64,000 nt of DNA, taken from the NCBI RefSeq assembly GCF_000282595.1, contig NZ_AKIZ01000016.1:62001-126000 (forward strand), read 5' to 3'. The notes beneath the pieces are model-generated. The model was not told the origin of the DNA. It did not search any database and worked only from the letters and a program-made list of their open reading frames with translations. This stretch comes from Phyllobacterium sp. YR531 (GTDB lineage Bacteria; Pseudomonadota; Alphaproteobacteria; Rhizobiales; Rhizobiaceae). The position numbers and the translations under genes were made by a program. Positions 42,947 through 52,551 of the stretch are shown here, piece after piece (position 1 is the first letter of the stretch; every line of letters begins with the position of its first letter).

Positions 42947-45795
42947 TTTGCCCACTCCTGCCCATATCGCACTTCATCAACAGGCTGCTTCTGGCCACCG
43001 GGCTGTTTTATAGCGTTGAAATGGGGTTCAGTTATGCCCTCACCTATTTCCGCTTTCTCGATCCTTACACGCAAATCGTACCAAGCTGCCTGCCCGGTGA
43101 TAGGGTCAGAGTTTGACCAGCGCATGCCATCTGACTTTGGTGGCAATAGTTCATGGATAAGATGATTCAGCAAAAATCCCTTCGTAGCTTCAGGTGCTTT
43201 GGGAGCAAGTGACCAAGCGCCACCACGTTTGCCGATGGCATTCCACGTCCACATGGTATTGCCATTTACCGCATCTGTACGAGCGATTTCACATTTGATC
43301 CGGCCATGGTGGGAAATGACCCATGCCCAATCTCCATCTCGCAAGCCAAGGTCATCGCAGATAACGCCTGGCACATAAAGCGGGTTTTTTGTGTGTATCT
43401 GGCGCAACCAGGCGTTCTGTGAACCCCATGAGTGGTACATGGCCATGGGGCGTTGGGTAATCGCGTGGTATGGAAATTCGGCCGTATTTATACCCTGCTC
43501 TTCAAACGGCCGATACCAATCCGGCAGCGGGTCAAAACAATCAAGCAGGCGTTGTCGATATTGCTGCGGGGCGACAGGCTTACGAACGCCCTGCGCCGAT
43601 AGGCGAAATTTCTGCAGAGTTTCGACATAAAGCTGGATGGTTACAGGCTGTGGCGCGTCGAAAAAGCCCATATCAATGGCAAACTGCTGATACGCAGCAT
43701 TGTGATGTTTAAAGTACAAGGCCTCATGCGGAATATGCTTTTTCCAGAATGCACCATTATCGACATAATCTTTGATTTGATCTTTATTGGGAGCACCCCT
43801 GCCCTCACTCTCGGCCTCGACACCGCGCCAACCCGACAACGGGCCAACTCCAGGCTTGCGCTGGTGGTTCACAATGTAATCCGCATAATCTTTGTAAAGC
43901 GCATTGCCCTGATCATCGACAAAGCCCGGTAATTTCAATCGGGCACCCAAATCGATCAATACAGACTGAAAACCGCGAACATCCCGATCAGGCTTGATGA
44001 CAGGCCAGCGTATTGCATCACATACAGCCTCGGGCTCCGAAATCGGTCTGTCCAGCAATGAGATACAGTCATGACGCTCCAGATAGGTGGTGTCCGGCAA
44101 AACGAGATCGGCATAAGCCACCATCTCCGACGAATAGGCATCGGAGTATATGATTTTTGGGATTTTATATTCGCCTGTTACCTCGTCGCGTTCTTCCAGC
44201 ATTTTGATCGTGCCGCGCGTATTCATTGAGGAATTCCACGCCATATTTGCCATATAGAGGAACAGGACATCGACGGGGTATGGGTCACCGGCGCAAGCAT
44301 TGGCGATAACCATATGCATCATGCCATGAGCAGAAAGGGGCGCCTCCCACGAGAATGCCTTATCAATCCGTTGCGGCCTGCCCTCGGCATCTACCAGCAA
44401 GTCCTCAGGCCCAAGCGGATACCCCAGATGAGGGCCGCCGAGCGGTTTACCCGGCGTTACATGCTCCTTGCGTCCATGAGGACGCGGATGTGCCGTAGCA
44501 GGCTTGGGATATGGTGGCTTGTAGCGATAACCGCCCGGACAGTCGATGGAACCTATAATCGTCTGCAAGACGTGTAGAGCCCGAGCAGACTGGAAACCGT
44601 TGGAGTGGGCAGAGATACCACGCATGGCATGAAAGCTCACAGGGCGTCCGATCATCACCTCGTGCTGCTCACCTTTCATGTCAGTCCAAGGCTGCTCGAC
44701 AATAATCTCTTCTTCGAAGGCAACACGGGCAATTTCCGCCGCAAGCCCACTTATCGTTGCAGCAGAAATACCTGTTTCCGCAGCAACGGACACAGGAGAA
44801 TATTTCGGATCGAGATATTTCTCTGCCATCAGCCGCAAAACGCTGCGCACCTTCAAACCATCGGTTGTGATGAAATCCGCGTTAAGATCAGCGACATGGC
44901 CCGGCTCGTCAAAACGTGCGGTGGCGCCCGTCTTTCGATCTCTTATAAGTGCCTTTCCGAGATCATCGCGCAGGAACAGCCCATGATCCTCATGTCCTTC
45001 GTTATCGATTACCAGCCAAGGCGCGTTGGTATAACGAGCGAGATAATCAAGATCGATCCTGCCTGTCCGGAAAAGTTCATGAATGATGCTGAGGATGAGC
45101 AGTCCATCTGTTCCCGGTCGAATGCCGATCCAGTTATCAGCTATAGCAGAATATCCGGTGCGAACAGGGTTCACTGACACGAAACGCGCGCCGCGCTTTT
45201 TGAGTTTGGAGATACCGATTTTTATCGGGTTGGAATCATGGTCTTCAGCCACCCCGAACAGGATAAAAAGCTTGGTTTTGTCCCAATCAGGCGCACCAAA
45301 TTCCCAGAAAGCACCACCGATCGTATAGATACCTGCTGCGGCCATGTTGACCGAACAAAATCCGCCATGAGCTGCATAATTGGGCGTGCCAAAATTTTGC
45401 GCCCAAAAGCTCGTCAGCGCCTGACTTTGATCACGTCCTGTAAAGAAAGCCAGTTTTTGTGGCGCGCTTTCCCGTATGGGGTGCAGCCAATCAACTGCCA
45501 GCGACAAAGCTTCGTCCCAGCTGATTTCCTTAAACTCGCCAGACCCGCGCGGCCCCGTTCGCAATAATGGTGCGCGCAATCTCGCTGGCGAATAGTGCTG
45601 CATTATGCCCGCAGAACCTTTGGCACAGAGTACGCCTTTATTGATCGGGTGATCGCGATTGCCTTCGATATAGCGAACCTTGCCATCCTTCAGATGGACA
45701 TCAATACCGCAGCGGCAGGCGCACATATAACATGTGGTTTTGGCGATTTCGTCACCGACCGGCAACGACAAGGCAAGGCGTGGTTCGGTGTTCAT
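42943..45795 (-). CDS. soeA: SoeA, molybdopterin subunit of sulfite dehydrogenase (quinone)
   Basis: 950 residues of the bis-MGD oxidoreductase family. An N-terminal [4Fe-4S] site is formed by C22, C25, C29 and C57. The probable molybdenum ligand is C147 in AHGGFCSVNMA. There is no twin-arginine leader, so the enzyme should face the cytoplasm, as described for SoeABC, which oxidises sulfite to sulfate there. The pattern TTCYMCACRCGIDVHLKDG and GKDQ-like FFTGRDQSQALTSFW fit SoeA as I remember it. A cytoplasmic polysulfide or other reductase remains possible. It is divergent from the deacylase gene across 161 bases. Confidence 0.85.
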   Translation of the reverse strand: MNTEPRLALSLPVGDEIAKTTCYMCACRCGIDVHLKDGKVRYIEGNRDHPINKGVLCAKGSAGIMQHYSPARLRAPLLRTGPRGSGEFKEISWDEALSLAVDWLHPIRESAPQKLAFFTGRDQSQALTSFWAQNFGTPNYAAHGGFCSVNMAAAGIYTIGGAFWEFGAPDWDKTKLFILFGVAEDHDSNPIKIGISKLKKRGARFVSVNPVRTGYSAIADNWIGIRPGTDGLLILSIIHELFRTGRIDLDYLARYTNAPWLVIDNEGHEDHGLFLRDDLGKALIRDRKTGATARFDEPGHVADLNADFITTDGLKVRSVLRLMAEKYLDPKYSPVSVAAETGISAATISGLAAEIARVAFEEEIIVEQPWTDMKGEQHEVMIGRPVSFHAMRGISAHSNGFQSARALHVLQTIIGSIDCPGGYRYKPPYPKPATAHPRPHGRKEHVTPGKPLGGPHLGYPLGPEDLLVDAEGRPQRIDKAFSWEAPLSAHGMMHMVIANACAGDPYPVDVLFLYMANMAWNSSMNTRGTIKMLEERDEVTGEYKIPKIIYSDAYSSEMVAYADLVLPDTTYLERHDCISLLDRPISEPEAVCDAIRWPVIKPDRDVRGFQSVLIDLGARLKLPGFVDDQGNALYKDYADYIVNHQRKPGVGPLSGWRGVEAESEGRGAPNKDQIKDYVDNGAFWKKHIPHEALYFKHHNAAYQQFAIDMGFFDAPQPVTIQLYVETLQKFRLSAQGVRKPVAPQQYRQRLLDCFDPLPDWYRPFEEQGINTAEFPYHAITQRPMAMYHSWGSQNAWLRQIHTKNPLYVPGVICDDLGLRDGDWAWVISHHGRIKCEIARTDAVNGNTMWTWNAIGKRGGAWSLAPKAPEATKGFLLNHLIHELLPPKSDGMRWSNSDPITGQAAWYDLRVRIEKAEIGEGITEPHFNAIKQPGGQKQPVDEVRYGQEWAK

Positions 45796-45924
45796 ATCTT
45801 GTCGCCCCGCTTCATATCCGCTTCGACTGCTGTTTTATAAGAACAATTCCAATCTACCAAACACTCAAACGACATCTCAGCAAGAAAGCGGCAATTTGCC
45901 ATCAATCAGAAACTTGCCTCTTGC

Positions 45925-45948
45925 CAAATCAGGATACCGCCTGATTTG
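45925..45948. promoter_or_regulatory. Inverted repeat between soeA and the deacylase operon
   Basis: CAAATCAGG (45925-45933) and CCTGATTTG (45940-45948) form a perfect 9-base inverted repeat with a 6-base centre. It ends three bases before the GGAG next to the deacylase ATG. It could be an operator for the deacylase/peptide-transport operon, for the divergent soeABC, or a leader hairpin hiding the ribosome site. Confidence 0.5.
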
Positions 45949-45956
45949 ATGGAGAA

Positions 45957-47228
45957 ATGGACGAAAAGCTCTCCCGCGCAATTGATAAACGACGTGATGA
46001 TCTCATCGCGTTGACGCAGGATCTCATACGTTTTCCAACAATCAATCCACCTGGCGAAGCCTACACCCCTTGCGCGGAATTTATCGCGCGGCGGTTGCAG
46101 ACAACTGGGTTCGAAACACAACTGATTCGCGCAGAAGGTAGTCCGGGTGATACCGATCAATATCCGCGGACCAATGTGCTCGCGCGTTTCGATGGCCGCA
46201 CTCCTGGCCAGACCGTGCACTTCAATTCGCATATTGATGTCGTAGATACAGGTGAAGGTTGGACTGTTGATCCTTTTGAGGGTGTCGTGAAAGACGGAAA
46301 GGTCTATGGTCGCGGGGCTTGCGACATGAAAGGTGGCTTGGCAGCATCAATCATCGCTGTGGATGCCTTTCTTGAAGTCTATCCGGACTTTGCTGGTGCC
46401 ATCGAGATATCCGGCACTGTAGACGAAGAGTCAGGTGGCTTTGGAGGCGTCGCTTATCTTGCCAGCAAGGGCTTTTTCTCCAAGCCACGTGTAGATCATG
46501 TGATCATTCCCGAGCCGCTGAATAAGGATCGCATTTGTCTGGGTCATCGCGGAGTCTGGTGGGCAGAAATCGAGACTAAAGGCGAGATTGCCCACGGCTC
46601 AATGCCTTTTCTTGGTGATTGCGCGGTTCGGCACATGGGTGCCGTATTAGATGCCTTTGAAAGGGAACTGTTCCCTGCATTGGACCAAAAAGAGACGCGC
46701 ATGCCTGTGGTGCCGGAAGGCGCAAGGCGCTCCACCATGAATATCAATTCCATCCACGGCGGACAGACGGATGATTATTCGGGACTGCCCTCGCCCAACG
46801 TGCCGGATTCATGCCGCCTGACGATAGACCGGCGATTTCTGCTTGAAGAAGATATTGTTGAAGTCAAACGCGAAGTCGTTTCCATTCTCGACCGGCTGCA
46901 GTGGGAGCGACCCAAGTTTCGTTATCAAGTCCGCGACATCATGGAAGTCCAGCCGTTAATGACAGAGCGCGACGCTCCGGTCGTCACAGCGGTTGCACAA
47001 GGCATTCGTTCAATTTTTGGCAAAGAACCCGATTATGTGATTTCACCCGGCACCTATGATCAGAAGCATATTGCTCGCATCGGGCTTCTGCATGACTGCA
47101 TTGCTTACGGCCCGGGGATACTCGATCTTGCTCATCGACCGGACGAGTATGTGGGTATTGACGATATGGTAGAGTCAGCCAAGGTGATGGCGCTTGGTCT
47201 GAAAGTGTTATTATTAGGTTCGATTTAA
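45957..47228 (+). CDS. M20 family metallopeptidase/deacylase (ArgE/DapE type)
   Basis: 423 residues. A two-zinc hydrolase for acyl-amide bonds: first ligand in VHFNSHIDVVDTGEGW, bridging Asp in YGRGACDMKGG, general base and ligand in DEESGGFGG, and a final ligand in DLAHRPDEYVG. It belongs to the acetylornithine deacetylase / succinyl-diaminopimelate desuccinylase-like group, but at 423 residues and with its transport neighbours it is probably a catabolic N-acyl amino acid or peptide hydrolase. GGAG lies only two bases before the ATG, an unusually short spacing. Confidence 0.88.
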   Translation: MDEKLSRAIDKRRDDLIALTQDLIRFPTINPPGEAYTPCAEFIARRLQTTGFETQLIRAEGSPGDTDQYPRTNVLARFDGRTPGQTVHFNSHIDVVDTGEGWTVDPFEGVVKDGKVYGRGACDMKGGLAASIIAVDAFLEVYPDFAGAIEISGTVDEESGGFGGVAYLASKGFFSKPRVDHVIIPEPLNKDRICLGHRGVWWAEIETKGEIAHGSMPFLGDCAVRHMGAVLDAFERELFPALDQKETRMPVVPEGARRSTMNINSIHGGQTDDYSGLPSPNVPDSCRLTIDRRFLLEEDIVEVKREVVSILDRLQWERPKFRYQVRDIMEVQPLMTERDAPVVTAVAQGIRSIFGKEPDYVISPGTYDQKHIARIGLLHDCIAYGPGILDLAHRPDEYVGIDDMVESAKVMALGLKVLLLGSI

Positions 47229-47242
47229 ATGGGGGATGTCGA

Positions 47243-48724
47243 ATGAATATCTGGAAGTCATGTTTATTCGGCGCGGCGCTTGCCTTACTCACGTCAACTG
47301 CATCATTTGCTGCGAAAACCGATCTCGTTCTTGGGATAGTGCTGGAACCCCCGCATCTTGATCCGACAGCCGGGGCGGCAGCCGCTATCGATGAAATTGT
47401 CTACGCCAATATATTTGAGGGACTAACCCGAATTGGACCGAAAGGCGACGTTCTACCTGCTCTGGCTGAGAGTTGGGCGCAATCGGAAGATGGCAAGACC
47501 TATACGTTCAAGCTGCATAAGGATGTAAAATTTCAAGACGGCACGGCATTTGATGCAGAGGATGTGAAATTTTCGCTGGAGCGGCCACGCAGTGATAAAT
47601 CAACCAATGCGCAAAAGGGTCTGTTTGCTGCAATAGATAAAGTCGAGATACTTGATCCGCTGAGTGTCAAGGTGACGTTGAAGCAGCCAAATGGAGACTT
47701 TCTATACAATATGGCTTGGGGTGATGCGGTAATCGTAGCGCCGGAGAGTGCAGATACCAACAAGGATAAACCTGTAGGTACTGGCCCCTTCAAGTTGGAC
47801 AACTGGGCGAAAGGTTCCCAGATCGTCATTACTAAAAACCCGAATTACTGGGGAACACCTGCAACGCTGGAAAAGGCAACTTTTCGTATTATTCCAGACC
47901 CGGCGGCAGCAACCGCGGCTTTACTGGCAGGTGACGTTCAGGCATTTCCAGTGTTTCCCAGTTATGAGACCATAGCCCAATTTCAAGCGGACCCACGCTT
48001 CAAAGTCGTTATTGGTTCGACCGAGGGCGAAACGGTGATGGGTTTGAACAATAAAAAGCCACCGTTCGATAATCCCAAAGTGCGGCAGGCAATCGCTCAT
48101 GCAATCGACCGCAAGACAGTCATCGATGGAGCCATGTTCGGGTTTGGGACGCCTATTGGTTCATTCTTTCCGCCACATCATGCAGCTTATCTGGATTTGA
48201 CGACTCAAACTGCCTACGACCCTGAACTTGCCAAGAAGCTTTTAACGGAAGCAGGTCACCCGGATGGCTTCAAAACCACTCTCAAATTGCCACCTCCCAC
48301 CTACGCACGAAGGGGCGGCGAAATAATCGCGGCGGAATTGAGTGAGATCGGTATTGAGGCAGAGATCATCCCTGTGGAATGGGCGCAATGGCTGGATCAG
48401 GTCTTTAAGAACAAAGACTACGACATGACTATCGTTTCCCATACCGAGCCGAACGACCTGAATATATTTTCCCGCGACGATTACTATTTCAATTATGACA
48501 GTGCACCATTCAAGGAACTGATCAAGCAGATCGAAGCAACGTCCGACGGGCCAAAGCGTACGGAATTGTACCAGCAAGCCCAGAAGCTGCTGGCGACCGA
48601 CGAACCCGCTATATTCCTTTTCCAATTGCCGAAAACCGGAATATGGGACTCAAAGATTGAGGGACTCTGGGAGAACGGCCCCATTCAGGCTAATGATCTG
48701 ACCGCTGTGAAATGGACTGATTGA
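47243..48724 (+). CDS. Peptide/opine ABC transporter binding protein (SBP family 5)
   Basis: 493 residues with a signal peptide (about 1-23, ending TASFA). Family 5 motifs are LDPTAGAAAAIDEIVYANIFEGL, ALAESWAQSEDGKTYTFKL and VGTGPFKLDNW, followed by VRQAIAHAIDRKTVI. Binding proteins of this family take peptides, opines, nickel or glutathione. The gene lies 14 bases after the deacylase gene, suggesting that the imported ligand is an N-acyl amino acid or peptide cut in the cytoplasm. Ligand not determinable. Confidence 0.9.
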   Translation: MNIWKSCLFGAALALLTSTASFAAKTDLVLGIVLEPPHLDPTAGAAAAIDEIVYANIFEGLTRIGPKGDVLPALAESWAQSEDGKTYTFKLHKDVKFQDGTAFDAEDVKFSLERPRSDKSTNAQKGLFAAIDKVEILDPLSVKVTLKQPNGDFLYNMAWGDAVIVAPESADTNKDKPVGTGPFKLDNWAKGSQIVITKNPNYWGTPATLEKATFRIIPDPAAATAALLAGDVQAFPVFPSYETIAQFQADPRFKVVIGSTEGETVMGLNNKKPPFDNPKVRQAIAHAIDRKTVIDGAMFGFGTPIGSFFPPHHAAYLDLTTQTAYDPELAKKLLTEAGHPDGFKTTLKLPPPTYARRGGEIIAAELSEIGIEAEIIPVEWAQWLDQVFKNKDYDMTIVSHTEPNDLNIFSRDDYYFNYDSAPFKELIKQIEATSDGPKRTELYQQAQKLLATDEPAIFLFQLPKTGIWDSKIEGLWENGPIQANDLTAVKWTD

Positions 48725-48754
48725 GGTGTTTGATCGTTTGGGTCGAGCATTCAA

Positions 48755-49702
48755 ATGCTGACTTATGCGTCAAAGCGCGTTTTGATTGGTCTGGTTACTT
48801 TGCTCGCAGCATCGATCATCGTCTTTGCCGTGCTAGAAGTGGTGCCCGGAGATCCTGCCAGATTGATGCTGGGCATGAATGCTACCGAGGACGCTGTACG
48901 AGCCTTGCAAGAGCAGATGGGATTCAACCAACCTCTGCTTACGCGATACTTCAATTGGCTCGGCGGTTTGCTTACAGGCGATTTTGGCAAATCCTACACC
49001 TATTCGGTTCCGGTGCTTGATCTGATTAAAGAGCGCATGGCGGTGTCCTTGCCTTTGGCCATGACTTCCCTGGTTATTTCCACGATAATCGCAATACCGG
49101 TTGGAATATTTGCGGCATCAAGACGCGGCAGTGCCACGGATACAGCGGCAATGGGAATTGCACAAATTGGAGTGGCAATCCCGAACTTCTGGTTTGCTTT
49201 GCTTCTCGTTTATCTGTTCGCGATTGTTCTGCGACTCTTGCCGGCTGGCGGTTTTGCAGGATGGGAAAACGGCTTCTGGCCAAGTATCAAATCACTGATA
49301 TTACCCTCGCTCGCATTGGCGCTACCACAGGCGTCTATTCTTGCCCGTGTAACGCGCTCATCTTTACTGGATGTACTTGGCGAAGATTATATCAGAACTG
49401 CCCGTGCTAAAGGTCTGTCCCGCCGGAAAGTGCTTTATTATCACGCTTTGCGCAATGCGTTGATACCAGTCCTGACCATTCTTGGCATGCAGTTTTCCTT
49501 TCTGCTTGCAGGTACAATCATTATTGAGAACGTTTTCTATCTTCCGGGTTTAGGACGCCTGGTCTTTCAAGCCATAACTCAGCGCGACCTAATCGTCGTA
49601 CAAGGCGTTGTTATTATGCTTGTAGCCATCGTTGTCATTATCAATTTGCTGGTTGATCTTGGATATGCTGTTGTCGATCCACGTTTGTGGAGCCGTTCAT
49701 GA
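48755..49702 (+). CDS. Peptide ABC transporter permease (DppB/OppB type)
   Basis: 315 residues, six transmembrane helices. The family start is MLTYASKRVLIGLVTLLAAS. The periplasmic PGDPARLMLG motif and the EAA loop DYIRTARAKGLSRRKVLYYH are both present. It forms a heterodimer with the next permease, whose ATG overlaps its stop (ATGA at 49699-49702). Confidence 0.92.
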   Translation: MLTYASKRVLIGLVTLLAASIIVFAVLEVVPGDPARLMLGMNATEDAVRALQEQMGFNQPLLTRYFNWLGGLLTGDFGKSYTYSVPVLDLIKERMAVSLPLAMTSLVISTIIAIPVGIFAASRRGSATDTAAMGIAQIGVAIPNFWFALLLVYLFAIVLRLLPAGGFAGWENGFWPSIKSLILPSLALALPQASILARVTRSSLLDVLGEDYIRTARAKGLSRRKVLYYHALRNALIPVLTILGMQFSFLLAGTIIIENVFYLPGLGRLVFQAITQRDLIVVQGVVIMLVAIVVIINLLVDLGYAVVDPRLWSRS

Positions 49703-50532
49703 AGCGTACGAGCAGCCTGTTTACTAACAGATCATTTCTGATCGGTGCGGTCATTACGCTCATCGTGGCACTTACGGCTGGTCTATCGTTCATATGGACG
49801 CCCTACAGCGTCTCCGCATTGGATATAGTGGCAAAACTGAAGCCATCGTCCCCGGCACATTGGATGGGAACAGATCATTTCGGCCGCGATATTCTTTCCA
49901 TGATCATGGTCGGCAGCCGAGCTTCAATCTTCGTAGCACTGGTTTCTGTAGCAATTGGAGCGGGAATTGGCATTCCACTTGGCCTTTGGGCTGCAGCACG
50001 AGGTGGCATTGTCGATGAAATGCTTATGCGTTTTAACGATCTTGTTTTTGCTTTCCCGGCACTTTTATCAGCAGTTATGATAACTGCGATTTTTGGTCCC
50101 GGAGCCATTAACGCCATCATCGCCATCGGAATTTTCAACATACCGGTTTTCGCACGCGTCGCTCGGGGAGCGGCATTGTCATTATGGGTAAGGGAATTTG
50201 TTCTGGCCGCCCGTGCCATCGGCAAAAGCGAAGGCCGCATTACGCTCGATCATATTTTACCGAACATGGCAAACATACTGATTATACAAGGCACGATCCA
50301 ATTCTCACTTGGCATTTTGGCGGAAGCTGGTTTGTCTTACGTGGGGCTTGGTGCGCAGCCTCCAACGCCGAGTTGGGGCCGGATGCTGTTTGAGGCCCAA
50401 ACGATGATCGGCCTTGCACCACATATGGCGCTATTTCCAGGCCTTGCCATCGTAGCAACAGTGCTCGGACTTAACTTGTTGGGCGATGGCTTAAGAGATG
50501 TTCTCGATCCGAAATTGCGGCATATGCGTTAA
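49699..50532 (+). CDS. Peptide ABC transporter permease (DppC/OppC type)
   Basis: 277 residues from ATG 49699. DppC hallmarks are the N-terminal helix, HWMGTDHFGRDILSMIMVGSR, and the EAA loop REFVLAARAIGKSEGRITLDH. The end is LGLNLLGDGLRDVLDPKLR. It completes the membrane part of the importer. The two ATPases expected (DppD/DppF type) are not here; the next gene is cobD on the other strand, sharing a TTAA stop overlap (50529-50532). Confidence 0.92.
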   Translation: MKRTSSLFTNRSFLIGAVITLIVALTAGLSFIWTPYSVSALDIVAKLKPSSPAHWMGTDHFGRDILSMIMVGSRASIFVALVSVAIGAGIGIPLGLWAAARGGIVDEMLMRFNDLVFAFPALLSAVMITAIFGPGAINAIIAIGIFNIPVFARVARGAALSLWVREFVLAARAIGKSEGRITLDHILPNMANILIIQGTIQFSLGILAEAGLSYVGLGAQPPTPSWGRMLFEAQTMIGLAPHMALFPGLAIVATVLGLNLLGDGLRDVLDPKLRHMR

Positions 50533-51509
50533 AGAAACAGACCCAAAATAAAAATGAACACAACCAGAGCTGCAAAAATCGCATTCGTAACCCAAAATAT
50601 GTGGAGAGCATCCTCAATATTCTCTGGCCCTGCATCGCGCCGACCGGCACCATTCAACATTGGTTCATTGGCAACAACACCGCCATAAATGCGTGGCCCA
50701 GCCAATGCCACATCAATTGCACCTGCCATCGCCGACTCAGGCCAACCTGCGTTTGGCGACCGGTGCAAACGCGCATCCCGCATCATGACATCAAACGCCT
50801 GCTTGGCTGCCCCATATCCATAAACAAACCATGCACTGCCAGCGATCAGGAGGCCGGTCAACCGCGCTGGTATCCAATTGGCAGCGTCGTCCAGTTTTGC
50901 AGCAAACCTGCCAAAATCGCGGTGGCGATCATTCAAATGGCCGATCATCGAGTCAGCTGTGTTGAGCATTTTATAAGCAAACAAACCGGGAAGCCCCAAT
51001 AGGGCATACCACAACGCCGGTGCGATGATGCCGTCAGAGGTGTTTTCTGCAAGACTTTCTATTGCAGCACGACTGATCGCAGGCTCATCAAGAACCTCGG
51101 GATCACGTCCGACGATCATCGAAACAACGCGGCGAGCGCCCACCAAACCCTCTTCACGCAAAGCCACTGCTACACGCTCCACATGCTCGCCAAGGCTTTT
51201 TTGTGCCAGCAAAACAGCGACAATGATCGCCTCGACGAGCCCTCCAAAGGGTGGAATCGTTCGCAGTGCAAGATGGAAAAAGAAACCGGCAGCTGCTGAC
51301 AGCAACAACAGCGCAAGAACAGCGAGGAATCCATCGCGGCGGCGCTGCAAGTCAGAATTTCCCGGAATATTAAAGCGTTGATCTACGAAAGAGATGGCCT
51401 TGCCAAACATGACAACCGGATGAGGAATCTTTCGCCACAGCCATTCAGGGTCACCAAAATAACGATCAGCCAACAAGGCAAGAAACAGGATCAAAAGATT
51501 GATTTCCAT
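50529..51509 (-). CDS. cobD: CobD (CbiB), adenosylcobinamide-phosphate synthase
   Basis: 326 residues from ATG 51509, giving the family start LLILFLALLADRYFGDPEWLW; reading from 51569 would overlap cobC. An integral membrane enzyme that attaches (R)-1-amino-2-propanol O-phosphate, or its precursor, to cobyric acid. Conserved stretches are HPVVMFGKAI, SLAENTSDGIIAPALWYALLGLPG and YKMLNTADSMIGH, with RFAAKLDDAANWIPARLTG. It is downstream of cobC, which makes the aminopropanol phosphate partner. Confidence 0.94.
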   Translation of the reverse strand: MEINLLILFLALLADRYFGDPEWLWRKIPHPVVMFGKAISFVDQRFNIPGNSDLQRRRDGFLAVLALLLLSAAAGFFFHLALRTIPPFGGLVEAIIVAVLLAQKSLGEHVERVAVALREEGLVGARRVVSMIVGRDPEVLDEPAISRAAIESLAENTSDGIIAPALWYALLGLPGLFAYKMLNTADSMIGHLNDRHRDFGRFAAKLDDAANWIPARLTGLLIAGSAWFVYGYGAAKQAFDVMMRDARLHRSPNAGWPESAMAGAIDVALAGPRIYGGVVANEPMLNGAGRRDAGPENIEDALHIFWVTNAIFAALVVFIFILGLFL

Positions 51510-51543
51510 ACCAGATTTATCCTGTTGAATCAGAACATCAGCT

Positions 51544-52551
51544 TTAATTAGCGGCAAAGGCCTTGGCAATTCGCTTGCTTAAAACATCAGCGGCTTTCGC
51601 ATCTAATGGCAAACCAAACCGTAACCATTGCGGAGCATAGGCAAATTTTCGGGTCAGAACATGCTGCTCGCACAATTTGTCGTAAAGCGCGGTGGCTTGA
51701 TCAAATTTGACGAGAGAAAACAAACTGGTTCCTCCAATCTCACATAGCTTTGCCTCGACCAGAACATCGGCAAGCATTTTCCGCCGGAAAGTCAGTCGTG
51801 ATCTGTAATCCGCTAAACTACGTGAATCAGAAAAGGCATTCGCAGCTATGAAAAGCGCCGGACCAGAAACTGCCCATGGCCCCAGACGTGTCTTCAATCG
51901 CTCGGCATTCGCGTGAGTTGTCAGTGCAAAACCCAGACGTAATCCGCCAAGTCCAAAAAACTTGCCGAATGATTTGAGGATAATCAGCCCATCCATACCC
52001 GCATGGGAAGCAATACTTGTTTCCGGATGCGGGTCAGAAAAAGCTTCATCGACGATCAGGAAACCGCCTCTTGCATGCAATTCTTCAGCAAGATCAAGCA
52101 AGATTTTCGCTTCGACAATGCGCCCATCCGGATTGTTGGGATTGACGACAACCGCAACCTTTGCAGATTGAGAGATCTCCTTAACATCTTGGCAGTGCGA
52201 AACACTCCACCCTGCCTGTTTGAATGACAGCTCGTGCTCTTGATAGGTCGGGCTGATAATCACAGCCTCACCAACAGCCGCAAGTTGCGGTAGTATTTGG
52301 ATCAAAGCCTGAGTACCGGGAGCGGCAACGATACCCGCATCCCGCTCAACGCCATAATATTGTCTTGCTGCGTTGACGGTTGTGTCCAGAAGCTTCTGGT
52401 CTGGCAATCTGTTCCAGATTTCAGGTGGTATTGCTGATAAAGGAAAAAGTTCTGGATTTATACCCGTCGAAAGATCCATCCAATCTTCAGGCTTACCACC
52501 AAATCGCATCATTGCGCGATCAAGCGCACCACCATGTTCAATCTGCATCAT
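51544..52551 (-). CDS. cobC: CobC, threonine-phosphate decarboxylase
   Basis: 335 residues, PLP-dependent class I/II aminotransferase fold. It makes (R)-1-amino-2-propanol O-2-phosphate for the cobalamin side arm. The PLP lysine is in ILKSFGKFFGLGGLRLG. The NPNNPDGRIV and LIVDEAFSDP motifs are the usual cofactor contacts, and HGGALDRAMMRFGG with DLSTGINP starts the protein. The ATG overlaps the cobB stop (ATGA). Confidence 0.93.
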   Translation of the reverse strand: MMQIEHGGALDRAMMRFGGKPEDWMDLSTGINPELFPLSAIPPEIWNRLPDQKLLDTTVNAARQYYGVERDAGIVAAPGTQALIQILPQLAAVGEAVIISPTYQEHELSFKQAGWSVSHCQDVKEISQSAKVAVVVNPNNPDGRIVEAKILLDLAEELHARGGFLIVDEAFSDPHPETSIASHAGMDGLIILKSFGKFFGLGGLRLGFALTTHANAERLKTRLGPWAVSGPALFIAANAFSDSRSLADYRSRLTFRRKMLADVLVEAKLCEIGGTSLFSLVKFDQATALYDKLCEQHVLTRKFAYAPQWLRFGLPLDAKAADVLSKRIAKAFAAN

